DNA from: JBBIOU01 sp037443205
Lineage (GTDB): Bacteria > Bacteroidota > Bacteroidia > Flavobacteriales_D > UBA2798
Reading direction: 5' to 3'
Length of the DNA: 64,000 bases
Assembly: GCA_037443205.1 (NCBI GenBank)
Contig: JBBIOU010000001.1
Span: forward strand, 124,001 to 188,000
The notes under the pieces were generated by a model. It made no database searches. It had not been told where the DNA came from and was given only the letters and a program-made list of their open reading frames with translations. Position numbers and translations under genes: made by a program. Below, piece by piece: positions 46,116-54,939 of the stretch (its first letter is position 1; each line of letters starts with the position of its first letter).

Positions 46116-47462
46116 TCATAGGCAATATAATTTTGACAACCAGGGTATTTTTAAAATAATTTTTTCGAAAATTATAAAAACGTGGTTGTTAACTATGGCT
46201 AAAATGGCGAAAAACAAAAAAGGCAGGGCGGGCACTTTATAACGCACAATTGCACCGCTTACAGGCGTAACATATCCTATTAGTAAAAAAACAGTAAAAA
46301 CAAATAACAGTGAAGATAAAACTAAATTTAATTTAATACCACCGGATATAACAGGCTTGTATATACATGATATAATCATAATAAAGATGGTTATTACTTC
46401 TAGTGATACCATTATTTGTAAAGGCGAAAATACCTCAAACGGCAATGGTCTGAGTAAAGTATTAAACAGCGCAATGGGAGTAGCATATATAAATGATGTC
46501 ACACTGCCATCCAACGGATAAACATAAATCATACTTCCTGCTTTCATATATTCGGAAAGATTGATAAAATCTCTTTGTTTTTCAAAAAGTATTTGAGGGA
46601 TATCATATTCAGGTAATATATGTTTTAAAGATATAGCAATAATAACGAAAACCATTATTACAGAGAGATATTTTATATAAATATATTTGGCTGAAGTTTT
46701 ATAAACCCATATAAATGCTATCAAACAAGGGATAAGGGCAGTAATAACATAAATTTTTAGATAAAACAGCAATAACATACAAAACAATAAACCAACGATA
46801 TTATAAAATGTATATCGCTTTTGTATGAGTTTAACGGCATAATAAAAAATCATGCCCAATGCAAATATTAATAAAGATTCTTTTAATACGCCCGAACACC
46901 ACAGTAAAACAGAAGGAGTATAAAACAAAAAAAAAGCAAATAACTTTTTACGGTTGTTAAGATATTTACTGAATAACGAATAAATAGCCGTTAACCCACA
47001 CAAGGAAAGAAAACATACAAACACTGTGTGTACATGTATTATACCAAAAGAAAATATTCTTACAAAAGCATTAAATCTGATGATTGTGTGAGCATCGTTA
47101 TAAACAATATTTTCTTTTTTTCTGAACCAGTTATTCATTTCTCGGTAATACTGATTAAAATATTCATTATCATTATCAATACCAAATAGCATCTGAAAGA
47201 AATCTTTAGGCTTTTCTGCCAGTGTTTTATACATATGATAACTATCATCAAAATATTTGAATATATCGGCCGTAGTTCTGTCTTTATAATAATGAACATA
47301 TATATATACCAAAAGAGTACCTGCAAAAATTTTAAATAAAAAAACCGTATAGAGGTATTTTTTACTCAAACCGGATTGCTTGAAAAATTTTAGACTGCCG
47401 ATTATCCAAATAAAAATCAGCACATAAAAACCTGTAACGATAAACTCGAAAACCGGACTCAT
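46116..47462 (-). CDS. Polytopic membrane protein, possibly glycan-related
   Basis: A 448-residue protein with about ten to twelve hydrophobic segments (for example 8-26, 36-58, 120-150, 178-200, 210-245, 253-275, 355-380, 388-410, 420-440), and a long soluble stretch near 60-115 (DRTTADIFKYFDDSYHMYKTLAEKPKDFF). The layout, with an acidic loop after the second segment, resembles EpsG/Wzy-like polymerases or GT-C glycosyltransferases, but I see no diagnostic motif. It lies 20 bp downstream of the EamA transporter on the same strand, in a stretch with other surface polysaccharide genes. Confidence 0.7.
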   Translation of the reverse strand: MSPVFEFIVTGFYVLIFIWIIGSLKFFKQSGLSKKYLYTVFLFKIFAGTLLVYIYVHYYKDRTTADIFKYFDDSYHMYKTLAEKPKDFFQMLFGIDNDNEYFNQYYREMNNWFRKKENIVYNDAHTIIRFNAFVRIFSFGIIHVHTVFVCFLSLCGLTAIYSLFSKYLNNRKKLFAFFLFYTPSVLLWCSGVLKESLLIFALGMIFYYAVKLIQKRYTFYNIVGLLFCMLLLFYLKIYVITALIPCLIAFIWVYKTSAKYIYIKYLSVIMVFVIIAISLKHILPEYDIPQILFEKQRDFINLSEYMKAGSMIYVYPLDGSVTSFIYATPIALFNTLLRPLPFEVFSPLQIMVSLEVITIFIMIISCIYKPVISGGIKLNLVLSSLLFVFTVFLLIGYVTPVSGAIVRYKVPALPFLFFAILAIVNNHVFIIFEKIILKIPWLSKLYCL

Positions 47463-47481
47463 ACATAAACGAAGGTAATAA

Positions 47482-48285
47482 TTATTTTACTAAAGAGTTT
47501 AATGTTATTCCGGTTATAATAAGTAAAATGCCCGACAAAATAATCAGGTTTAATTGCTCGTCAAAAATCAAATAACCTGAAATTATAGCATATACCGAAC
47601 CTAAATATTTAAAAGGAGTAACAATCTGCGCTCGTTCGTGTTGTAAAGCTTTGGTCATATAATATTGAGCCACTTGTGTAAAAACACCGGCTGATAGGAG
47701 CAAACACAGTTCATTGATATCGGGCATTACCCAATCGTAAATACTCCAAATGCCTGTTATTGGTAAAGCTACCATAGGAAAGGCCATAACAACCGTAAGC
47801 GGATGATCGCTGTATTTACATTTGATGATGGCGTTATATGCCAAACCGGCAAAAAAAGCCGAGGTTAGACCAACAAATAAATCACATGGTTTCACTCTGC
47901 TGTCAAAACCTTGAATAAGTAACACCCCTGTAAATGCTATGATAAAAAATACCCAGCGATAATAGGGGACTTTTTCATTGATTATAAACATTGCAATAAT
48001 TACCGTAAATATTTGCGACAAATACTGAATGGTTGTTGCCGTAGCTAAAGGCATTTGCTTGATGGTATAAAAAAATAAACTTAGTGCCGTAAAACCGGCC
48101 AAACCTCTGATTAACCACCATAATTTGTTATTGCCTAAAAAAGGTAAGGTGTGAATCTTTAAAAAAAATGCAGTAATAATAAAAGTAATGAGCGAACGAA
48201 AAAAAACTATTTCATGTGTAGGGATATCTTTTAAAAATTTGACCAGCACATTAACAACTGCAAAACCTGCAGTTGCAAATAACAT
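47482..48285 (-). CDS. EamA/DMT-family transporter
   Basis: A 267-residue drug/metabolite transporter with the two tandem EamA domains and about ten membrane segments. Domain 1 has LVKFLKDIPTHEIVFFRSLITFII near 15-40; domain 2 has FVGLTSAFFAGLAYNAIIKC near 140 and FKYLGSVYAIISGYLIFDEQLN near 226-247. The open frame reaches to 48429, overlapping the upstream glycosyltransferase by 128 bp, but the extra N-terminal residues (MYYWYLHPGNPNNSTWR...) do not look like an EamA start. I prefer the ATG at 48285; a CTG at 48309 is a second option. The substrate is unknown. Confidence 0.82.
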   Translation of the reverse strand: MLFATAGFAVVNVLVKFLKDIPTHEIVFFRSLITFIITAFFLKIHTLPFLGNNKLWWLIRGLAGFTALSLFFYTIKQMPLATATTIQYLSQIFTVIIAMFIINEKVPYYRWVFFIIAFTGVLLIQGFDSRVKPCDLFVGLTSAFFAGLAYNAIIKCKYSDHPLTVVMAFPMVALPITGIWSIYDWVMPDINELCLLLSAGVFTQVAQYYMTKALQHERAQIVTPFKYLGSVYAIISGYLIFDEQLNLIILSGILLIITGITLNSLVK

Positions 48286-48301
48286 ATATATTATCCCTTT
48301 A

Positions 48302-49297
48302 TTATTCAGTCGGGCAAAAATAATTATATAATTTATGTTGATACACAAAATTATATTTACCTTTTTGATATAAGTATTTCGCCAGGTAGAGTTGTTCGGG
48401 TTGCCCGGGTGTAGGTACCAATAATACATTTTGCATATTTAAAACCTCATAGTCCATAAGCGAACTATAACCTGAACGACTAACTACCAATTTTGCATCA
48501 GACAAGATCTGTTGCAATACCTTATCAGTTAAATGATTGTAGAGGCATAAATTATGGGATTCAAAAACAGGTTCATTGTTTACGATACCCCTTACTATTA
48601 CAATTTTTTTATTTAATCTTTCAGCGATTTTACAGGCAATCTTTTCAAATTCAGTTCGTTGGGGTTCAGGCCCTGAAATTAAAAAAAGTATATCTACCGA
48701 CCGTTCAATATTAAACTTTAGCGGGCCGCTAAAACGCGACAATATGCCTACATATATAGCATGAATACGTTTATTATTTATCCTTGATAATTTACCGGAC
48801 AAGCTATTTACATCTTTTACATCAGGTACTAAACATTGCTTAAATTTTTGCACATAATGATGAATGATTTTATTGGCAATCATTCCCAGTACAGGTATTG
48901 GTATGTTGAGTTGATGGGTAACAATATAACATTCAGCATCCTTACTATATAAACCATAACGATTATCTGAAATAACAACATCAATTTGTTTGTGTTTAAT
49001 TATTTCCGTCAAACATTTATTTTCTTTTTTTACCTGCTTAAAAAATTCAGGCAAACTAAATATAATTCCTAAAACAATATTTTTCCTGTATTTGATTTTT
49101 ACATCAGGCAATAATATATGTTCTAAATCAGGAAAATAATGTTTGAGAAAATTAAGTGCATTTCCATCTGCTGCAAGTATAACACGGTTTCCGCTGTATA
49201 AATAATATTTCACAACAGGAACCATACGGGCAGCATGTCCTAATCCCCAGTTTAAAGGGCATATTAAAATAGTTTTATGACTAAATTGAGGCAGCAC
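48302..49297 (-). CDS. GT28/MurG-like glycosyltransferase
   Basis: A 331-residue GT-B protein. The N-terminal domain begins TILICPLNWGLGHAARMVPVVKYY, with the conserved G-x-GH-x-AR loop of UDP-glycosyltransferases related to MurG and MJ1255. The C-terminal domain (about 190-331) has FLISGPEPQRTEFEKIACKIAERL and the donor site KLVVSRSGYSSLMDYEVLNMQNVLLVPTPGQPEQLYLAKYL. It probably acts on a lipid or envelope sugar. The GTG at 49297 is preceded 4 nt upstream by TATCTTTG, supporting this start. It lies next to the divergent trmB. Confidence 0.8.
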   Translation of the reverse strand: MLPQFSHKTILICPLNWGLGHAARMVPVVKYYLYSGNRVILAADGNALNFLKHYFPDLEHILLPDVKIKYRKNIVLGIIFSLPEFFKQVKKENKCLTEIIKHKQIDVVISDNRYGLYSKDAECYIVTHQLNIPIPVLGMIANKIIHHYVQKFKQCLVPDVKDVNSLSGKLSRINNKRIHAIYVGILSRFSGPLKFNIERSVDILFLISGPEPQRTEFEKIACKIAERLNKKIVIVRGIVNNEPVFESHNLCLYNHLTDKVLQQILSDAKLVVSRSGYSSLMDYEVLNMQNVLLVPTPGQPEQLYLAKYLYQKGKYNFVYQHKLYNYFCPTE

Positions 49298-49301
49298 AAA
49301 T

Positions 49302-49309
49302 CAAAGATA
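49302..49309 (-). promoter_or_regulatory. Predicted -7 box of the GT28-like gene
   Basis: TATCTTTG on the minus strand, ending 4 nt before the GTG at 49297; its neighbour TATTTTTG at 49312-49319 points the other way, toward trmB. Confidence 0.5.
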
Positions 49310-49311
49310 TT

Positions 49312-49319
49312 TATTTTTG
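49312..49319 (+). promoter_or_regulatory. Predicted -7 box of trmB
   Basis: TATTTTTG, perfect TAnnTTTG match, 7 nt before the trmB ATG. A TTG at 49286-49288 is 23 bp upstream, slightly wide for the -33 element. Confidence 0.5.
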
Positions 49320-49326
49320 CAAACAC

Positions 49327-50004
49327 ATGGGAAAAAACAAAATAAAGCGTTTTGCAGAAAATGAAACATTTTCTTGTCTTATACAAGCGAGCAGCGCTGA
49401 TTATTTAACACGCAATCATCCATTAAAAGGTAATTGGCATAGAGATTATTTTAAAAACAATAAACCTTTGGTTTTAGAACTGGGCTGCGGCAAAGGCGAA
49501 TATACCGTAGAACAGGCTAAGATATACCCGGATAAAAATTTTATAGGTATTGACATTAAGGGTGCACGACTTTGGAAAGGAGCAAAAACCATTAACGAGC
49601 AGAATATTATAAATGCATGTTTTATAAGAACAAGAATTGATTTAATTAATGCATTTTTCGATACCGGTGAAGTAAGTGAAATATGGCTTACATTTTCAGA
49701 CCCGCAACCTAACAAAGAACGAAAAAGACTAACCTCTCCTTTATTTATTAAAAGATACCGGTTGTTTTTAAATCCTAATCATGTTATACATGTTAAAACC
49801 GACAGCGAATTATTTTATGAATATACGCTTGAGCAAATACAGATAAATAATTATCGTTTGCATTTATGCAGCAAGGATATATACGACAAAGATTTTGATA
49901 AATTTGATCGAGAAACTCAAATACAATTATCCATTAAAACACATTACGAAAATATATGGCTTAGCCAAGGAAAAAAAATAAAATACATTCGTTTTTCGGT
50001 ATGA
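49327..50004 (+). CDS. trmB: tRNA (guanine-N7)-methyltransferase
   Basis: A 225-residue SAM-dependent methyltransferase that makes m7G46 in tRNA variable loops. The SAM-binding motif I is LVLELGCGKGEYTVEQA near 48-64 and the acidic IGIDIKGARLWKGAKT near 73-89. The motif DPQPNKERKRLTSPLF near 126-141 is the Bacteroidota version of the usual DPWPKxRH active-site region. The end overlaps the alkyltransferase-like gene by 4 bp (ATGA). Confidence 0.93.
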   Translation: MGKNKIKRFAENETFSCLIQASSADYLTRNHPLKGNWHRDYFKNNKPLVLELGCGKGEYTVEQAKIYPDKNFIGIDIKGARLWKGAKTINEQNIINACFIRTRIDLINAFFDTGEVSEIWLTFSDPQPNKERKRLTSPLFIKRYRLFLNPNHVIHVKTDSELFYEYTLEQIQINNYRLHLCSKDIYDKDFDKFDRETQIQLSIKTHYENIWLSQGKKIKYIRFSV

Positions 50005-50360
50005 GTAGTTTTATAAAAATAAGTGAACAGCACAAAGATTTTTTTATGCAGGTGTATGAAGTGGTTCGATTAATTCCCCAAGGGCGTGTTACAACCTATG
50101 GAGCCATTGCTGCCTATCTGGGTTCTAAACAATCTTCGCGTATGGTTGGCTGGGCTATGAATGCCAGTCATACACAAAAAAAATATGTACCGGCTCACCG
50201 GGTAGTAAACCGCAACGGCATGCTAACCGGCAAACATCATTTTGGCACTCCTACTCAGATGCAAGAGTTGTTAGAAAAAGAAAATATTAAAGTATTAAAT
50301 GATAAAGTATGTGATTTTGAAAAAATATTTTGGGACCCCGTAAAGGAACTGAAAATATAA
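50001..50360 (+). CDS. Alkyltransferase-like protein (MGMT fold without the acceptor Cys)
   Basis: A 119-residue protein of the MGMT C-terminal domain family. The helix-turn-helix region RLIPQGRVTTYGAIAAYLG and arginine finger SSRMVGWAMNA are intact. The active site PCHR is PAHRVVNRNG, with Ala at residue 65 in place of the alkyl-accepting Cys, so it cannot be a methyltransferase. It belongs to the ATL class, which binds O6-alkylguanine and passes the lesion to nucleotide excision repair. The end FWDPVKEL is in keeping with other Bacteroidota ATL proteins. It is coupled to trmB. Confidence 0.9.
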   Translation: MSSFIKISEQHKDFFMQVYEVVRLIPQGRVTTYGAIAAYLGSKQSSRMVGWAMNASHTQKKYVPAHRVVNRNGMLTGKHHFGTPTQMQELLEKENIKVLNDKVCDFEKIFWDPVKELKI

Positions 50361-50367
50361 CTCAATG

Positions 50368-51783
50368 TTATTTTAATAATTTATGTCTGTATAAATCGGT
50401 GGTAACAATAAATGCCGTAAATGCCCAAAAAGGAACCGAAGCTTTATCAGTATCTAAATAATTATTTAATATACCATGTACGTAATAAGTACACAACCCC
50501 AGAAAGCAAACCAATAACATTAACTTTAACTCACCCGGTGGCAACTCTTTATACACTTTAACTGCCGTATAACAAACACTTATAACCAAAGCTAACACAG
50601 CCAGCATACCTGCTATTCCTTGTTCGGCCAGCGGACCCAAATACTCACTGTGGGCATTACCCCCATCACCGAAATTTGTGCTGATAATTGTAATCTCGGT
50701 AGAGTGTTGAAAAGGAGCATAAAAAAACTGATAGGTTCCAGGCCCCCAGCCCAAAAAGGGTTTCTCCTGAAACATCCGCCATGCACAACTCCAACGATTT
50801 AAACGTTCCAGATTAGAAGCATCTGAGCTGATATTGGATACGGATTGTAAATGTTTACCTAAATCGTCATTCGATTCTGTTTTGTTTTTTTGCATGTCCA
50901 TTATGATGCGATCGTAAAAAACAAAAAATAAAAAACCACCGCATAATAGTGCCATAAAAAGCGTAAAGAAGCGAATTTTAAAAAGTAATATTAAATATAT
51001 TGCACCTGCCAGCAAAATGCTTATCCAGGCAGCACGTGTATAACTAAATATTGTTCCGGTTAAAATAACGAGAATTAAAAATAAAATTAAGGCACGTGTA
51101 ATGGGAGTAAAATTTTTATTAAAATAAAAGCCTATAGCAGCCGGAAAAAAAAGCGCTAAAACAGCTCCATATGAAGTATGATCTTTAAAAAAGGGAGTCA
51201 TTACCCAGTGTGCAGGTTTTTGAGCAAAACCATACCCTGCATGCCTGATAACAGTATAGATTACTACTACAGAAAGTGCAAGAAAGTATAACCAAAAAAA
51301 AGTTTTTATTTGCCGGATATTTTTTTGAAAGATGTGTATAGCAAAAAAATAGCAAGGTATAACAAACCAAAGTCTTGCAAGTAAAAACTTAAAAGAAACT
51401 AATTTATCCTGGCTCGATACAGCAGTAATAAACATCCATGTTAATTGAAAAATTATGGCTAATGTTACCGGGTGGTTTAATATTTTCTTATCTATTCCAT
51501 TTAAAAAAATAGTTTTTGTAAGATATAAGCACATCACGCCAAACAACAAAGGTTCCGTAGGCAAATAAATACCCATGCTTTGCTCTATATTTATTGAAAA
51601 AGGCGTACAAGCAGTAATTATCCAAAATATTACTTCAAGATTGAATAATGCGATATAAACCACCAATAGCGCAAAAGGCAATAAAGAAATCCAGGGTATA
51701 TCTATATAATAAAAAAGAGCATGGATGCAAATAAAAACAACCGATGTAACATAAAACCACAGATGCGTACTTTTTATCGGCAT
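50368..51783 (-). CDS. O-antigen ligase family protein (Wzy_C)
   Basis: A 471-residue polytopic membrane protein with about twelve segments and the large periplasmic loop typical of WaaL/Wzy_C enzymes. The conserved region is GWGPGTYQFFYAPF near 347-360, followed by GGNAHSEYLGPLAEQGIAGM near 377-396, with the catalytic His of O-antigen ligases in NAHSEYL. It likely joins or polymerises a surface polysaccharide. It is downstream of the Wzz-like gene with a 2-bp gap, forming an operon. The last residues YRHKLLK are cytoplasmic. Confidence 0.87.
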   Translation of the reverse strand: MPIKSTHLWFYVTSVVFICIHALFYYIDIPWISLLPFALLVVYIALFNLEVIFWIITACTPFSINIEQSMGIYLPTEPLLFGVMCLYLTKTIFLNGIDKKILNHPVTLAIIFQLTWMFITAVSSQDKLVSFKFLLARLWFVIPCYFFAIHIFQKNIRQIKTFFWLYFLALSVVVIYTVIRHAGYGFAQKPAHWVMTPFFKDHTSYGAVLALFFPAAIGFYFNKNFTPITRALILFLILVILTGTIFSYTRAAWISILLAGAIYLILLFKIRFFTLFMALLCGGFLFFVFYDRIIMDMQKNKTESNDDLGKHLQSVSNISSDASNLERLNRWSCAWRMFQEKPFLGWGPGTYQFFYAPFQHSTEITIISTNFGDGGNAHSEYLGPLAEQGIAGMLAVLALVISVCYTAVKVYKELPPGELKLMLLVCFLGLCTYYVHGILNNYLDTDKASVPFWAFTAFIVTTDLYRHKLLK

Positions 51784-51785
51784 AT

Positions 51786-52799
51786 TTATTTCTTAGCACT
51801 CAGTTTATTTAGTTCTTTTATTTTTTCGATTACCAGAATTAAAAATATCATCAGAAAAAAAGATGATGCCGTAGAAATAAAAACAATAAGCCAACGCACA
51901 GGGTATGATTTTTTTTCGGCCTTCACGGCAGGCTCAACCACAAATTTATGCGTAAAGGTTGCTGTAGCATCTGAGCGTGCCTGGTCGTATATAGCTTTGC
52001 GCTCATCAATAAGTTTTTGTTTAATTTCCAGTTCATCGGCAAACGATACATATATCGGTTGGTATTGGCGGGTAATATCTAATTGTTTTTTAATGTAATC
52101 TGCCAACACCGTATTTCTTTCTTTAATGGCGTTACCATAAGCTTCGGTTAATGCAGCTTCACCCGTTGCACTACCTATCACCCCCATTCTGCTCAATGCC
52201 GTTAACGTATCAATTAGTATTGCAACTTCTCTTTTTAAATTCAAATACTCTTTTTCAATAATTTCAAAAGCTTTTTGCGCTCTTTCTCTCAACATTCTGT
52301 TTTTTGCACTATCAAGTAAATTTACAATATCATTAGCGATTAAAGCTGCCGTGTCAGGGTCATAATCAAGTACCTGTATTTCAACAGAGCCAAAACGCGT
52401 GCGGCTACATTTTACATTTTCTTCATACTCCTTCAATAAATTCGTATATTTATATTTTGCTGATGTATCAATATCATAATGTTGCATCAAATTGTATTTT
52501 TCAATGATATGATTGCGCACATCTGCCGAATTTAATATCTGTAACATCGCTTCTGCCTCTTCTTCTTCACCAAATTGCATTACACTTTGAGATGGGTTTA
52601 AAAGCTTTCCCAGAGATACCGAATTTGCTTTGGCCGGGAATACAATAGCCGTTGATTTGTATTTTTCTCTGATTAGTAATGATATAACCGAAGAAATAAC
52701 AACTGTCGCGGCCATTACAATTATAATATGCTTGCGCCATTTCCAGATAAGCAGCAATAAATAAGAGGAATCAAAATTTTTATCTTTTTCTGTGTTCAT
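51786..52799 (-). CDS. Wzz/GumC-type chain length determinant
   Basis: A 337-residue polysaccharide co-polymerase. An N-terminal cytoplasmic stretch is followed by a membrane segment (about 24-46, IIIVMAATVVISSVISLLI), a large coiled-coil periplasmic region (about 60-295, with the REAAxxx-like QARSDATATFTHKFVVEPAVKAEKKSYPVRW close to the second segment) and a C-terminal membrane segment (about 300-325). It lacks a cytoplasmic tyrosine kinase domain. The start is the ATG at 52799. It regulates chain length for the ligase/polymerase that follows immediately. Confidence 0.87.
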   Translation of the reverse strand: MNTEKDKNFDSSYLLLLIWKWRKHIIIVMAATVVISSVISLLIREKYKSTAIVFPAKANSVSLGKLLNPSQSVMQFGEEEEAEAMLQILNSADVRNHIIEKYNLMQHYDIDTSAKYKYTNLLKEYEENVKCSRTRFGSVEIQVLDYDPDTAALIANDIVNLLDSAKNRMLRERAQKAFEIIEKEYLNLKREVAILIDTLTALSRMGVIGSATGEAALTEAYGNAIKERNTVLADYIKKQLDITRQYQPIYVSFADELEIKQKLIDERKAIYDQARSDATATFTHKFVVEPAVKAEKKSYPVRWLIVFISTASSFFLMIFLILVIEKIKELNKLSAKK

Positions 52800-52897
52800 T
52801 CGTATGGTTTTGGGTTCAAAAATAATGAAACAAACTCCATGTAACTAATTTTATTGTATATAACTGTTAATTATTAATTTAGCCATAAAATTCAACC

Positions 52898-54028
52898 TTG
52901 CGAATTGCTGTAAATACCCGTTTACTATTGCCTCAAAAAATGGAAGGTTTAGGTTGGTACACCTACGAAATCGTCAAAAGATTATGTGTAAATCATCCGG
53001 AACATGAGTTTATTTTTTTGTTCGACAGAAAATATGATGAGGGCTTTGTTTTTTCAAACAATGTAACTCCGGTGGTTTTATTTCCACAGGCCAGACACCC
53101 CATATTATTTTATTTGTGGTTTGAATGGGCTGTACCTTATGCCTTAAAAAAATACCGTGCAGATTTATTTTTTTCACCTGATGGATTTGCTTGTTTAAGT
53201 ACTGATGTACCCCAAATAATCACCATACACGACCTGAATTTTGAGCATTATCCGAATGATGTAAAAAAGTTTGACTCAATTTATTACAGACATTTCTTCA
53301 AAAGATTTGCTCAAAAAGCCAAACATATTTTCACTATATCCGATTTTTCAAAAAACGACATTGCAGCAACATATCATATAAATCCGGAAAAAATATCTCG
53401 GGTATATAACGGTGCTAATCCCCATTTACAACCATTATCAGAAAACGAAAAGCTAAACGTAAAAAGAACCTTAACAAACGGCAACGATTATTTGATATAC
53501 ATCGGAGCGCTACATCCCCGTAAAAATATTTCCGGGATGCTTAAAGCCTTTGAGCTTTTTAAACAAACCGATAAACAAAACATTCAATTGGTAATAGTAG
53601 GCGATAATTATTTTTGGAATAATGAAATGAAAACCGTTTGGAAAAATTTATCGTGCAAAAACGACATTATTTTTACCGGACATTTAAATGCTCAAAACCT
53701 AAAAAATACTCTGGGTGCTGCCCGGGCATTGCTATATTTAAGTTATTTTGAGGGCTTTGGCTTACCAATCATAGAAGCCATGCAATGCGGTGTACCGGTT
53801 ATCACATCAAACCTAACCTCCATGCCCGAAATAGCCGGTGATGCAGCGCTTTTAACCAATCCTTTTTCAATAGAAAATATCGCTGATGCTATGCAACAAA
53901 TAATATCCAATCATGCTTTGAGCCAGCAATTGATAAAAAAAGGGTACTTGCACGCAAAAAATTTTTCGTGGGATGATAGCGCAGAAAATATTTGGAAAAT
54001 AATAGAAAAACAGTGCTTACATGCTTAA
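52898..54028 (+). CDS. Family 4 glycosyltransferase
   Basis: A 376-residue GT4 enzyme. It starts MRIAVNTRLLLPQKMEGLGWYTYEIVKRL, the classic family N-terminus with the acceptor loop, and the C-terminal donor domain has YLIYIGALHPRKNISGMLKAF near 195-215 and the E-x7-E motif in YFEGFGLPIIEAMQCGVPVITSN near 283-305. The start codon is TTG at 52898; no ATG is available upstream and the conserved N-terminus begins there. It is divergent from the wzz gene, and the end overlaps rnhB by 8 bp. Confidence 0.9.
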   Translation: MRIAVNTRLLLPQKMEGLGWYTYEIVKRLCVNHPEHEFIFLFDRKYDEGFVFSNNVTPVVLFPQARHPILFYLWFEWAVPYALKKYRADLFFSPDGFACLSTDVPQIITIHDLNFEHYPNDVKKFDSIYYRHFFKRFAQKAKHIFTISDFSKNDIAATYHINPEKISRVYNGANPHLQPLSENEKLNVKRTLTNGNDYLIYIGALHPRKNISGMLKAFELFKQTDKQNIQLVIVGDNYFWNNEMKTVWKNLSCKNDIIFTGHLNAQNLKNTLGAARALLYLSYFEGFGLPIIEAMQCGVPVITSNLTSMPEIAGDAALLTNPFSIENIADAMQQIISNHALSQQLIKKGYLHAKNFSWDDSAENIWKIIEKQCLHA

Positions 54029-54620
54029 AAAATACTACAAAGCGGGATTGATTGAAGCAGGTTGTGATGAAGCAGGCAGAGGTTGCCTTGCCGGGCCGGT
54101 AGTTGCTGCTGCCGTAATATGGAACAATAAAATTGATGGCACTGAATTAAATGATTCTAAAAAAATAAGTAAAAATAAAAGAAACGAATTAAGAGCCTAT
54201 ATAGAACAAAACGCATTAGCATGGTCGGTAGCTTTTGTTGATAACAATACTATTGACGAAATAAATATTTTAAATGCTTCATTTTTAGCCATGCACAATG
54301 CGTTAAATTCGTTGCAAATTGTGCCTGAAATCATATTGGTTGACGGAAATCGTTTTACTCCTTATAAAAAAATTCCACACGCCTGTATTATAAAAGGCGA
54401 TGCTAAATATATTTCTATTGCTGCAGCATCTATATTAGCTAAAACACACAGAGATGCATTCATGGAAAAAATACATTTAGAATTTCCTCAATATAATTGG
54501 ATAAAAAATAAAGGATACCCTACCAAAGATCATCGGGAGGGAATAAAAAAAAACGGAGCTTGTATTTATCATCGGCAAAGTTTTACTTTATTAACCTCAC
54601 AATTACAATTTGAATTTTAA
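54021..54620 (+). CDS. rnhB: Ribonuclease HII
   Basis: A 199-residue RNase HII that cuts at ribonucleotides within DNA. The motif EAGCDEAGRGCLAGPVVAAAVIW near 12-34 supplies the first acidic residues (DEAGRG), LVDGNRF near 109-115 the third, and ISIAAASILAKTHRDAFM near 131-148 the last region with an Asp. The length is standard. It overlaps the GT4 gene by 8 bp, so it may share transcription with it. It is followed by the cobalamin riboswitch. Confidence 0.95.
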   Translation: MLKKYYKAGLIEAGCDEAGRGCLAGPVVAAAVIWNNKIDGTELNDSKKISKNKRNELRAYIEQNALAWSVAFVDNNTIDEINILNASFLAMHNALNSLQIVPEIILVDGNRFTPYKKIPHACIIKGDAKYISIAAASILAKTHRDAFMEKIHLEFPQYNWIKNKGYPTKDHREGIKKNGACIYHRQSFTLLTSQLQFEF

Positions 54621-54644
54621 AAAATGTATATATTTGCAGTGATT

Positions 54645-54830
54645 ATGGTTTTACCTTAAGTGGTAAATTAAAAGGGAAGCCCGTGTAAATCGGGCGCTGT
54701 TCCCGCAACTGTAATCCCGTCTTCGCTTACGAAGATTTGCTTTTACTTCTAAAACCATTGTTACGCCTCAGCGTAATGAGAAGGTGTAAAAGTCGGGAAA
54801 GCCAGGAGACCTGCCATCATCACAACATTC
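54645..54830 (+). ncRNA. Cobalamin (adenosylcobalamin-type) riboswitch
   Basis: A class I-like B12 riboswitch leading the receptor operon. The core is visible in order: GGTTTTACC at the 5' side, the AAAGGGAAGCCCGTG-like stretch at 54670-54685, the CGCAACTGTAATCCCG junction around 54704-54719, a long variable arm with a hairpin (GTTACGC/GCGTAAT around 54760-54777), and the B12 box AAGCCAGGAGACCTGCC at about 54799-54815. It ends about 110 bp before the receptor ATG. No obvious terminator is downstream, so control of translation initiation is more likely. Confidence 0.92.
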
Positions 54831-54939
54831 GTAGCTTTCGGAGAAAAGGCGAAGAATAGATAAACCTTGTTTACTATCCTTACACCCATTTACCGTTTGT
54901 TATGAATGATTAATGCATGCAATATGGCTTTAATCGTTT
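54831..54939 (+). promoter_or_regulatory. Leader between riboswitch and receptor start
   Basis: About 110 bp that link the B12 box to the ATG at 54940. It contains a weak TTCG/CGAA stem around 54837-54854 and no convincing intrinsic terminator. I see no ORF in it; it probably serves as the expression platform. Confidence 0.45.
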
